A stretch of DNA of 42,300 bases from an uncultured Clostridia bacterium (GTDB lineage: Bacteria; Bacillota; Clostridia; TANB77; CAG-508). Position numbers and translations under genes: made by a program. Positions within the stretch are counted from its first letter, which is position 1. Each line of letters begins with the position of its first letter. Positions 15,394 to 22,458 of this stretch are shown here, piece after piece. The notes beneath the pieces are model-generated. The model saw only the letters and a program-made list of their open reading frames with translations. It was not told the origin of the DNA and did no database searches. Location of the stretch: positions 1 through 42,300 of the forward strand of contig CAKPPO010000016.1 of NCBI GenBank assembly GCA_934177725.1. Direction: 5' to 3'.

Positions 15394-16346
15394 TGGCTTA
15401 TAATGTAAAAGAAGTAGTTGCAAACAAACCTAGCATATTTAATGCAGGTCATAGAATGTGTGCAGGTTGTGGTGCACCAGTAGTTGGTAGAATGGTAATG
15501 AGAGCCTTAAAAGAAGGAGATCATGCAGTAGTTTCTAATGCAACTGGATGTATGGAAGTTTCAACATGTATTTACCCTTATTCTTCTTGGGATTGTTCTT
15601 ATATTCACACAGCTTTTGAATGTGCATCTGCCACTTGTTCAGGAGTAGAAGCAGCATACAAAGCAATGAAAAGAACAGGAAAATTAAATGAAAATGAAAC
15701 TTTTAAATTCATTACATTTGGTGGAGACGGCGGAACTTACGATATAGGTCTTCAAAGTTTATCTGGTGCAATGGAAAGAGGACATGACATGACTTATGTA
15801 TGCTACGACAATGGTGCATACATGAATACTGGTATTCAACGTTCTTCTGCAACACCACACTTTGCAGATACAACAACATCACCAGCAGGAGAAAAAATTC
15901 CTGGAAAAATGCAAATTCGTAAAGATTTAACAGAAGTTATGGAAGCACATCATCTTCCATATGTTGCACAAACTGCTGCAGTTATGAATTTTAAAGATTT
16001 ATATAAAAAAGCTGAAAAAGCAATATATACTGAAGGTCCAACATTTTTAAATGTACTTGCTCCATGTCCTAGAGGATGGGGTTACCCTACAGATATGTTA
16101 ATGGAAATGAATAAATTAGCAGTAGACACTTGCTATTGGCCTTTATACGAAGTTGTAGACGGTAAATATAAAATTACTTATAAACCTACTAAAAAACTTC
16201 CAATAGAAGAATTTTTACGTCCACAAAGAAGATTTAAGCATATGTTTAAACCAGGAAATGAATGGATGATAGAAGAATTCCAAAAAGAAGTAGATAAAAG
16301 ATGGCAAGCCCTTCTAGATTTAGAAGAAATGACAAATAAAGAATAA
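15393..16346 (+). CDS. porB: Pyruvate:ferredoxin oxidoreductase, beta subunit
   Basis: The beta subunit binds the diphosphate of thiamine diphosphate and one [4Fe-4S] cluster. The 317-residue protein shows the cluster cysteines (CAGCGAP near the N-terminus, further Cys in NATGCMEVS). The thiamine diphosphate motif is GDGGTYDIGLQSLSGAMERG, completed by YDNGAYMNTGIQRS. A late VLAPCPRGWGYP is also typical. GAGGGGTG lies inside the end of porA and serves as the ribosome binding site for the overlapping start. It is the last gene of the operon, and a bidirectional terminator begins at its stop codon. All four subunits are complete. Confidence 0.96.
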   Translation: MAYNVKEVVANKPSIFNAGHRMCAGCGAPVVGRMVMRALKEGDHAVVSNATGCMEVSTCIYPYSSWDCSYIHTAFECASATCSGVEAAYKAMKRTGKLNENETFKFITFGGDGGTYDIGLQSLSGAMERGHDMTYVCYDNGAYMNTGIQRSSATPHFADTTTSPAGEKIPGKMQIRKDLTEVMEAHHLPYVAQTAAVMNFKDLYKKAEKAIYTEGPTFLNVLAPCPRGWGYPTDMLMEMNKLAVDTCYWPLYEVVDGKYKITYKPTKKLPIEEFLRPQRRFKHMFKPGNEWMIEEFQKEVDKRWQALLDLEEMTNKE

Positions 16347-16388
16347 AAAATACCCCAAGAGTATCTAAGTACTCTTAGGGTATTTTTT
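16345..16388. terminator. Bidirectional terminator shared by porB and ferredoxin
   Basis: A 19-bp stem has one mismatch (AAAAAATACCCCAAGAGTA and its partner) and a 6-nt loop. A-tract and T-tract flanks serve both strands. It starts inside the porB stop codon and ends 6 bp before the convergent ferredoxin stop. Confidence 0.92.
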
Positions 16389-16393
16389 ATTCT

Positions 16394-16567
16394 TTATTCA
16401 TCTATTTTTGGAGCTGAAACTGGGCAAACTCCTGCACAAGTTCCACATTCTATACATCTTTCTGGATCTATAACATATTTTTCTTCGCCTTCTGAAATAC
16501 ATTCTACTGGACATGCTGCTGCACATGCTCCACATTTAATACATGCATCTGTTATTTTATATGCCAT
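16394..16567 (-). CDS. Small 2[4Fe-4S] ferredoxin (57 residues)
   Basis: This is a clostridial-type ferredoxin, a soluble low-potential electron carrier. The reading frame from ATG at 16567 to TAA at 16394 gives MAYKITDACIKCGACAAACP, then a second motif CIECGTCAGVCPV. These are eight cysteines in two CxxCxxCxxxC motifs, with the usual acidic linker (SEGEEKYVID). AAGGGTGG precedes the start. It follows ricT by 25 bp on the same strand, and faces porB across a shared terminator. It may accept electrons from the por enzyme. That partnership is inferred from function and position only. Confidence 0.95.
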   Translation of the reverse strand: MAYKITDACIKCGACAAACPVECISEGEEKYVIDPERCIECGTCAGVCPVSAPKIDE

Positions 16568-16592
16568 TTAATTCACCACCCTTCAACTAATT

Positions 16593-17525
16593 TTAATTTT
16601 TATATATATCATCTTCTGTAGTATTTTTTGTGTCTAATTTTTCTAGTTTTTCTAATTCTTCTAGCTCTTTTAAATGTTCTTTTTCTTCTGGATCTACAGT
16701 ATTGGATTCTATGTTTTTGATAATTTTTACATCTTTAGCATCATATTTCTTAAAGTAATATTCCCCGTTGTCATCTTTTAGTTTTACTCTTAATTTTTCT
16801 TTTAAAGTTTCTACTCCTTCTACTGTACCTTCTCCATCCTCAGTTTTAACAATTGCCCCAATTTTTGGAAGTCTATTTATTTTTTCTTCATATACTTCTT
16901 GTTCATATTTTAGGCAACACATTAATCTACCACAATTTCCAGATATTTTTGAAGGGTTTAAAGACATATTTTGTTCTTTCGCCATTTTTATAGAAACTGT
17001 TTCAAAATTTCCTAAAAATGAACAACAACATAATTCTCTACCACAAATTCCATTTCCACCAATTCTTTTTACTTCATCTCTTACACCTATTTGACGAAGT
17101 TCTATTCTAGTTTTGAATATTGTTGCTAAATCTTTAACTAACTCTCTGAAATCTATTCTTCCATCTGCTGTAAAATAAAATAACACTTTGCTATTATCAA
17201 ATTTAAATTCTACATCTGTAAGAGTCATATCTAATTTGTGTTCTTTTATTTTTTTGTTACAAATATCAAAAGCTTCTTTTTCCTTTTTCTTATTTTCTTC
17301 ATTATGCTTTTTATCTTTTTGAGTAGCAATTCTAATTACTTTCTTTAGTGGTTTTAAAACACTTTCGTCTTCAACCATTCTATTTGCTATTGCTACTTCT
17401 CCAAATTCTTGACCTTGTGATGTTTCTACAATTACAAAATCTCTATTATTTACTTGTAAGTCCCCTGGATCAAAAAAGTAGATTTTACCTGGCTTTTTAA
17501 ATCTAACACCTACTATATTTTTCAT
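16593..17525 (-). CDS. ricT: PSP1-domain protein RicT (YaaT)
   Basis: RicT is part of the Y-complex (RicAFT) of Bacillota, which with RNase Y governs mRNA maturation and affects competence and sporulation. The 310-residue protein carries the PSP1 domain: GQEFGEVAIANRMV near the N-terminus, then KVLFYFTADGRIDFRELVKDLA and RIELRQIGVRDEVKRIGG. A cysteine-rich part follows (GICGRELCCCSF and SGNCGRLMCCLKYE), the ligands thought to hold [4Fe-4S] in the complex. The C-terminus is charged and probably flexible. Its start overlaps the holB end by 23 bp, with GGGAGG inside holB. holB-ricT is a conserved pair in Bacillota (holB-yaaT in B. subtilis). Confidence 0.93.
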   Translation of the reverse strand: MKNIVGVRFKKPGKIYFFDPGDLQVNNRDFVIVETSQGQEFGEVAIANRMVEDESVLKPLKKVIRIATQKDKKHNEENKKKEKEAFDICNKKIKEHKLDMTLTDVEFKFDNSKVLFYFTADGRIDFRELVKDLATIFKTRIELRQIGVRDEVKRIGGNGICGRELCCCSFLGNFETVSIKMAKEQNMSLNPSKISGNCGRLMCCLKYEQEVYEEKINRLPKIGAIVKTEDGEGTVEGVETLKEKLRVKLKDDNGEYYFKKYDAKDVKIIKNIESNTVDPEEKEHLKELEELEKLEKLDTKNTTEDDIYKN

Positions 17526-18399
17526 TTATTTCCTCCCATAATTTCATTAATAAATAATCTATACACATATCATAATTACTATTTGCTAGTAATCTCTTTT
17601 TCACTTCTTCTACATATTTAATGCAATTCAATTTTTTCATATCTTTTTGATTATATAAATATACGTTTATGTATTCTAATATTTCTTGTATTTTTTCTTT
17701 TTCTTTATATAGAACTTCTGCTTTATTTATTAATGTAGTAAAATTATATCTTTCTATATTGTCTAATAAACTATTTACCCCAGTATATATCTCTTTATCT
17801 TCTTCTATTTCTAGTAATTTTCCAATACTTCCTTCACATATTTTTATAAATTCTTTTGAAAGATTAAGATTTAACACATTTTTAGCATATTCTTCTAGTT
17901 CATTTTCTTCTATTTTTTGAAAAGGTATTTTCATACATCTAGATTTAATAGTGTTTAGCAATTTACTTTCATTAGAAGTAGTTAATATTATTGTTGCATA
18001 TTCTGGAGGTTCTTCTAGAGTTTTTAGCAAACAATTTTGAGCCTCTTTAGTCATGCAATCACTATTTACTATTAAAAATACTTTTTTATTTGAAGCTATT
18101 GGTTTTACACTTATTTCTTCTTGCATATTACGAATTTGTTCTATTTTTATAGTATTGTTCTCTGGTTCTATTTGTAAAAAATCTGGATGATTATTCGAAT
18201 CCCATTTTATACAAGATTCACAACTATCTCCTTTTCCATTTAAGCATAATATCTTTTTAGCAAACTCACGTGCAAAAAGAGTTTTACCAATGCCATCAAT
18301 TCCTACAAATAAATAGCTATGTGATACATGTTTTTCATCTATTGATTGATTTAAAAAATCTTTTATTTTACTATTTCCTACAATATTATCAAAACTCAA
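17503..18399 (-). CDS. holB: DNA polymerase III subunit delta' (clamp loader)
   Basis: Delta' is part of the clamp loader that places the sliding clamp on DNA. The 298-residue AAA+-like protein has SHSYLFVGIDGIGKTLFAREFA (P-loop), a zinc-binding stretch with Cys in CLNGKGDSCESC, KVFLIVNSDCMTKEAQNCLLKTLEEPP and the arginine-finger phrase IKSRC. The C-terminal helical collar region is less conserved and ends at YSRC. It sits between lepB and ricT and shares 23 bp with ricT. Tmk, a frequent neighbour, is not here. Length is slightly short for the family but complete. Confidence 0.93.
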   Translation of the reverse strand: MSFDNIVGNSKIKDFLNQSIDEKHVSHSYLFVGIDGIGKTLFAREFAKKILCLNGKGDSCESCIKWDSNNHPDFLQIEPENNTIKIEQIRNMQEEISVKPIASNKKVFLIVNSDCMTKEAQNCLLKTLEEPPEYATIILTTSNESKLLNTIKSRCMKIPFQKIEENELEEYAKNVLNLNLSKEFIKICEGSIGKLLEIEEDKEIYTGVNSLLDNIERYNFTTLINKAEVLYKEKEKIQEILEYINVYLYNQKDMKKLNCIKYVEEVKKRLLANSNYDMCIDYLLMKLWEEINEKYSRC

Positions 18400-18475
18400 A
18401 ATTAGTACCTCTTATTATCTTCAAGTTGCTTATTTTTATTTATTCTATATTATTTCTCTTTTAGTCTATTTTCTC

Positions 18476-19102
18476 TTATTTTACTTTTCCAAATAAATCG
18501 AATGGCCAAAATCTAATCCATACTTTACTTTCAATTTTTTCAAATGGAATACAACCAAATGCTCTACAGTCTCCACTATATTCTCTATTATCTCCTATTG
18601 CAAAAACATATCCCTCTGGAACTGTAAAATCTGTTAAATATACGCTTTTTGCCTCTGTTACCACGTTTTCTTGTAAGTAGTCTTCTTTTAGTTCTTCACC
18701 ATTAATGTAAACTTTTCCATCTGCTATTTGTACATGTTCACCTGGAAGAGCCACTACTCTTTTTATTAAGCTCATTTTATTAACTTCTAACACATAATAA
18801 GAAAACTTTTCGAATATATTATTCGGTTCATTATCATATACAGCTTTAACTCCAGTTGCAACAGATTTACTTGGCGCTTCAAATGTAATTATATCTCCTC
18901 TTTCTGGTGTATTATGAAATGTTCTATATAAACGGTTTAAAACTAGTCTTTGGTTTTGTTTTAGTGTTGGATACATTGAAGATTGTTTTACAACTGTTGG
19001 TGTACCAATAAAATATCTAATTAACAATGCAAGAACAACTGCAATTACAATACAATATGTCCATTCTAAAACTTCCTTTATAACTGCTTTTTTATCTACC
19101 AT
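18476..19102 (-). CDS. lepB: Signal peptidase I
   Basis: This membrane serine protease removes signal peptides from exported proteins. The 208-residue protein has one N-terminal membrane helix (WTYCIVIAVVLALLIRYFI). The catalytic serine S42 follows in QSSMYPTL, and the general-base lysine K114 in IKRVVALPGEHVQ. The later box GDNREYSGDCRAFGCIP is the conserved GDNR..S.DSR motif, with Cys in place of the usual Ser. This is the Gram-positive, single-anchor type. AGAGG precedes the start. It lies between the sensor-kinase gene and holB. A REP-like hairpin (19183-19221) occupies the upstream gap. Confidence 0.95.
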   Translation of the reverse strand: MVDKKAVIKEVLEWTYCIVIAVVLALLIRYFIGTPTVVKQSSMYPTLKQNQRLVLNRLYRTFHNTPERGDIITFEAPSKSVATGVKAVYDNEPNNIFEKFSYYVLEVNKMSLIKRVVALPGEHVQIADGKVYINGEELKEDYLQENVVTEAKSVYLTDFTVPEGYVFAIGDNREYSGDCRAFGCIPFEKIESKVWIRFWPFDLFGKVK

Positions 19103-19182
19103 TATTCATTCCTCTTTTCTATAAACTAACACATTTATTATATAAGCTTTTAAGCAATTTTTCAACCTTTTTTTATATTTTT

Positions 19183-19221
19183 CCAAAGGACATTTGGGGA
19201 CGGGGCACTTTTGTCCTTTGA
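19183..19221. repeat. REP-like hairpin C (single copy)
   Basis: CAAAGGAC (19184-19191) pairs exactly with GTCCTTTG (19213-19220) around a GGGGACGGGGCAC core. Both arms extend through T/A flanks. It resembles the ends of element D (41873-42158) and, more loosely, element A. It sits between walK and lepB. Confidence 0.7.
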
Positions 19222-19229
19222 AAATCTTT

Positions 19230-20663
19230 TTATCTAGTTGGAATCCTTATTACAACTTCAGTTCCTTTTCCTTTTTCACTCTTTATGTCTATACTTCCCT
19301 TATTTTGATCTAATATTTCTTTTGCAATTGAAAGTCCTAGACCTGTTCCTCCCATTTCTCTTGTACGCGCTTTATCAACTCTATAAAAACGTTCAAAAAT
19401 TCTATTTAAGTCTTCTTCTGGAATACCTATTCCATTGTCTATTATTTTTATATAAGCATCATTATATACGAAACCTACATATATTTTTATATTTCCGTTT
19501 TCTGGAGTATATTTAATACTATTTGTCATTATATTTAAAACTACTCTTTCAATTCCATCCTTATCTGCTTTTACTGGTGGAACATTTGCAGTTACAAAGC
19601 ATTCAACTTCATGACCTTTTTTATTTATTTCTAATTGTAATTTTTCTTGACATTTCTTTACTAAATCTCCCAAATCAAATTCAGTAATTTCTTTTTTAAC
19701 TTTGTTATTATCATAACGAGATAATATAAGTAAATCTGTAACTAATTTTGCCATTCTTCTAGCTTCAGAAGCTATTACATTTAAAAACTTGTCTTGTGTT
19801 TCTTTATCATATTCACATTCTAGCAATGTATCTGCATATCCCATAATTGATGTAATAGGTGTCTTTAATTCATGTGATACATCTGCAACAAATTCTTTTC
19901 TCATATTGTCTAGTTTTACGTGTTCTGTAATATCTTGTATAACTGCAATAACCCCTGCTGCTATTTCTTGTTCATCTTTAAAAGACGCAAAGAAAATATT
20001 TAAATATTTATCTTCCACCTGAACCCTTTGTTCTGATGAAGTCCAATTTTCTAAGTATATTGTCTTTTCCAAATTTATATCTATGTTTAATTTATTAAAT
20101 ATTTTATCAAATGTATTTTCATTTTCTGTCAAATTTAATAATTCTGTAGCTGCTGGATTTATGTGCATTATATTTCCTTCAATGTCAAATGCTATAATTC
20201 CATCTGTCATATGAAGTAAGATTGTTTCTATCTGTCGTTTTTGTCTATTTACTTCTTTTAAATTTTCTCTTAACTCATTTGTCATTAAATTGAATGCACC
20301 TGTCAATTCATCTACATTTGTCTTTTTACCATTTTCTAGTCCTAAACTCTCACCTGACGCTATCTTTGGTGCACTATCTATTAATTTTGCAATTGGGTCT
20401 AGTATAACTTTTGCAACAAAAATTCCTATTAATATGGAAATTAAACCATATACAGAAATCAAAATTATTGTAATTAATCTTATATTATGTATTTGTGTAT
20501 TTATTAATTCTTGATATTTGATTAACTGTTCTTCGCCTTGTGCTAGTAGGCTTAAATCAATGTTTTGTAAATTATATATAAAAGCTATTCCAACCCCACC
20601 AATTAATATAATTCCAAGTATACTAAAAATTAATATTATTTTTAATTGTACGTTTTTTATCAT
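19230..20663 (-). CDS. walK: Sensor histidine kinase, WalK/PhoR type
   Basis: This is a membrane sensor kinase partnered with the adjacent response regulator. From ATG at 20663 (477 residues, AAGAAGGAG site) it shows TM1 (KIILIFSILGIILIGGVGIAF), a short outside loop of roughly 40 residues, TM2, a HAMP linker (AKVILDPIAKLIDSAP), a PAS domain (LHMTDGIIAFDIEGNIMHIN), the HisKA box FVADVSHELKTPITSIMGYA with the phosphorylated His, and ATPase boxes N (NIMTNSIKYTP), G1 (IKIIDNGIGIPEED) and G2 (GGTGLGLSIAKEIL). An upstream in-frame ATG (20696) has no binding site and lies in the terminator stem. The short outside loop is nearer PhoR-like than classical WalK. The WalHIJ genes are absent, so the name is tentative; the two-component role is sure. 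Confidence 0.85.
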   Translation of the reverse strand: MIKNVQLKIILIFSILGIILIGGVGIAFIYNLQNIDLSLLAQGEEQLIKYQELINTQIHNIRLITIILISVYGLISILIGIFVAKVILDPIAKLIDSAPKIASGESLGLENGKKTNVDELTGAFNLMTNELRENLKEVNRQKRQIETILLHMTDGIIAFDIEGNIMHINPAATELLNLTENENTFDKIFNKLNIDINLEKTIYLENWTSSEQRVQVEDKYLNIFFASFKDEQEIAAGVIAVIQDITEHVKLDNMRKEFVADVSHELKTPITSIMGYADTLLECEYDKETQDKFLNVIASEARRMAKLVTDLLILSRYDNNKVKKEITEFDLGDLVKKCQEKLQLEINKKGHEVECFVTANVPPVKADKDGIERVVLNIMTNSIKYTPENGNIKIYVGFVYNDAYIKIIDNGIGIPEEDLNRIFERFYRVDKARTREMGGTGLGLSIAKEILDQNKGSIDIKSEKGKGTEVVIRIPTR

Positions 20664-20682
20664 GTTTATTCTCCTTCTTATA

Positions 20683-20723
20683 AAAAATAGATGCACAAAA
20701 AGGAATGTTCCTCTTTGTGCATC
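20683..20723 (-). terminator. Strong hairpin with U-tract between the regulator and kinase genes
   Basis: A 15-bp stem (20690-20704 with 20709-20723, one G.U) and a 4-nt loop ACAT are followed on the minus strand by TATTTTTTAT. It starts about 9 bp after the regulator stop and ends about 20 bp before the kinase start. It probably acts as a partial terminator setting the regulator:kinase ratio. Confidence 0.82.
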
Positions 20724-20731
20724 CTTCTATT

Positions 20732-21463
20732 CTATTTTGATGCTATATAATAACCTACTCCTCTTTTAGTAATAAGTATTTTTGGATTTGATGTATCTTT
20801 TTCTATTTTTTCTCTAATTCTTCTTACTGTAACATCAACTGTACGAATATCTCCATAGTATTCGTAACCCCATACTTTTTCTAATAAAACTTCTCTTGTA
20901 ACAACTTGTCCAGGTTGATTTGCCAAATATTTTAGAACTTCAAATTCTCTTAAAGTTAAGTCCATTACTTCTCCTCTAACTTTAACTTCGAATTTATTTA
21001 AGTCTAAGCTCAAATCTCCTACAGTTATAACATTTGAATCTTCCTTATTATCACTTTCTCCACTTTCTGTAGATACGTTTGCTAGTTCTGCTTTTCTTAA
21101 ATTTGCTTTAACTCTTGCCATTAACTCTCTAACACTAAATGGCTTTGTAATATAGTCGTCTGCACCTAACTCTAGTCCTAATATTTTATCTATTTCTTCA
21201 TCTTTAGCAGATATCATTAAAATAGGGATGTTTAAAGTTTGTCTTATTCTTTTACAAACTGCTAATCCATCCATTTTAGGTAGCATGATATCTAATAATA
21301 CTAAATCTGGTTTTTCGTTTAATGCAATTTTTACTGCCTCTTCTCCATCATTTGCTTCTAATGTATTATACCCTTCTTTTTGTAGATTATATACAAGCAT
21401 ATCTACTATTGTTTTTTCGTCATCTACAATTAAAATTGTTTTTTTACCTAAATTTTCTTCCAT
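20732..21463 (-). CDS. walR: OmpR/PhoB-family response regulator, WalR type
   Basis: This is a transcription factor activated by phosphorylation of its receiver domain. In the 243-residue protein, the receiver has the acidic pair (VDDEKT), the phospho-acceptor Asp in LVLLDIMLPKMDG, the Thr/Ser switch (LMISAKDEE) and Lys in DDYITKPFSVREL. After a Ser/Glu-rich linker comes the winged-helix DNA-binding domain (LTLREFEVLKYLANQPGQVVTREVLLEKVWGYEYYGD, RTVDVTVRRIREKIE, TKRGVGYYI). WalR and PhoP share these features, so the subfamily is a best guess; the YYGDIRTVDVTVRR phrase fits WalR/YycF well. A promoter with 17-bp spacing lies upstream. The kinase follows after a terminator-like hairpin. Confidence 0.88.
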   Translation of the reverse strand: MEENLGKKTILIVDDEKTIVDMLVYNLQKEGYNTLEANDGEEAVKIALNEKPDLVLLDIMLPKMDGLAVCKRIRQTLNIPILMISAKDEEIDKILGLELGADDYITKPFSVRELMARVKANLRKAELANVSTESGESDNKEDSNVITVGDLSLDLNKFEVKVRGEVMDLTLREFEVLKYLANQPGQVVTREVLLEKVWGYEYYGDIRTVDVTVRRIREKIEKDTSNPKILITKRGVGYYIASK

Positions 21464-21507
21464 AGAAAAAATCCGCCTTTCTTTTCTTAAGACATTATTT
21501 TACTATA

Positions 21508-21536
21508 TTTATATCATAATCTTCTTGATTGTACAA
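21508..21536 (-). promoter_or_regulatory. Promoter of the walR-walK-like genes
   Basis: On the minus strand, TTGTAC (21531-21536) and TATAAA (21508-21513) are spaced 17 bp. The predicted leader is about 35-40 nt before the ATG at 21463. Confidence 0.6.
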
Positions 21537-21600
21537 GTATTTTGCAAAAGTTTTTTATATGAATTATCTACTATTTTTGGAAATTTAAAGATTTTAAATT

Positions 21601-21735
21601 TTACTTTAAGATATATTTTAAAATTTTATCAGTTACATTTTTAGCTATTTTACTTTCTTTAGATATTTTCCTAATGTAATTATATATTTCTTGTAGTTTT
21701 TCACGTGCATTTGGAGCCAAATTATTGTATAGTTA
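21601..21735 (-). pseudogene. Remnant of a RelE/ParE-type toxin
   Basis: Directly after the antitoxin stop, a second stop is followed in the same frame by 42 codons that end at TAA (21601). They read LAPNAREKLQEIYNYIRK and then ISKESKIAKNVTDKILKYILK. This resembles the first helical part of RelE/ParE toxins (SPKAEEDLQDIYNYI-like). There is no start codon, and the catalytic C-terminal half is missing. The fragment is therefore probably a decayed toxin, leaving the antitoxin alone. Confidence 0.6.
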
Positions 21736-22086
21736 TTATTTAATGTCATACTTTTCCTCCATTTCTGCCACTATATTTTCCATTGTAATTCCCTTTCCGT
21801 CATCGATTTCTTTAAGCGCTTGGTCGATATTTTTAAAAATATCTTTTTGAAATTCTTCAAAATTAGCATAATGTTTTTCAAATTTTTCTTTTATAATTTT
21901 TTCTATTCTTTCTTCTTCTGTTTCTTTTTTCGCTTTTATAATTTTTTCATATGTTTCGTCGCTTAAAACGACTAAATCATTTGTACCATTTTTTGTAATA
22001 TACACTGGTTCTTTTGTTTCGTGACAAATTTTTGAAATTTCATTATAATTATTCCTTAAATCTGCACATGGTCTAATCAAAGCCAT
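21736..22086 (-). CDS. Phd/YefM-family antitoxin
   Basis: This is the antitoxin of a type II system. It binds its toxin and its own promoter. From ATG at 22086 (AAGGAGGG site; the frame is open to 22113 but the upstream ATG has no site) the protein has 116 residues. The N-terminal Phd/YefM fold is clear: IRPCADLRNNYNEISKICHETKEPVYITKNGTNDLVVLSDETYEKI. The C-terminal half is a long charged helix (KAKKETEEERIEKIIKEKFEKHY...) that would wrap the toxin. Its toxin survives only as a fragment (21601-21735), so this is an orphan antitoxin that may still repress or neutralise related toxins elsewhere in the genome. Confidence 0.88.
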   Translation of the reverse strand: MALIRPCADLRNNYNEISKICHETKEPVYITKNGTNDLVVLSDETYEKIIKAKKETEEERIEKIIKEKFEKHYANFEEFQKDIFKNIDQALKEIDDGKGITMENIVAEMEEKYDIK

Positions 22087-22145
22087 AAAAATCCCTCCTT
22101 TTAGTATATGCAAATTATACCAAAATTATGATATATATTCAAGAA

Positions 22146-22171
22146 TAAAAAGCGACTTTATTATAAGTCGC
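22146..22171 (-). terminator. Terminator overlapping the small membrane-protein stop
   Basis: GCGACTT (22152-22158) pairs with AAGTCGC (22165-22171), with a 6-nt loop that contains part of the stop codon region. TTTTTATTC follows on the minus strand. It ends the long unit from 35121 down to here. Confidence 0.8.
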
Positions 22172-22385
22172 CTTCTATGAAGATTTCGCATAAGCCATAT
22201 AAAATAGCTAATGCTGCAAACAGCCAACCGGTACATGCCCATGCTGTTAAGACTGCTGCATTAGTAATAGGATTCAAAGGAAAAAACTTACCTAAATAAG
22301 CACTTCCAACAATTACTCCAATAACTAATGCAATAAAACCTCTTTTGATTGCTGTCCGCTGTTTTCTTGTCTTGTTTTTCAACAT
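22161..22385 (-). CDS. Small two-helix membrane protein, unknown function
   Basis: From ATG at 22385 (AAGGAG site eight bases upstream) the protein has 74 residues: a basic start (MLKNKTRKQRTAIKRG), then membrane segment one (FIALVIGVIVGSAYLGKFF), a short loop with PLNPITNAA and membrane segment two (WACTGWLFAALAILYGLCEIF), then acidic EGDL. An earlier in-frame ATG lacks a binding site. I recognise no family. It is the last gene of the NlpC-comEC-BofC-glucan synthase run, 73 bp after the synthase, and its stop lies inside the terminator. It may or may not have a link with the synthase. Confidence 0.7.
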   Translation of the reverse strand: MLKNKTRKQRTAIKRGFIALVIGVIVGSAYLGKFFPLNPITNAAVLTAWACTGWLFAALAILYGLCEIFIEGDL

Positions 22386-22458
22386 AATGATATCTCCTTT
22401 TTTACTTGTCAATTTTGAAACTACTTATATTTTACCACATTTTTACTCTTTTTGCAAA

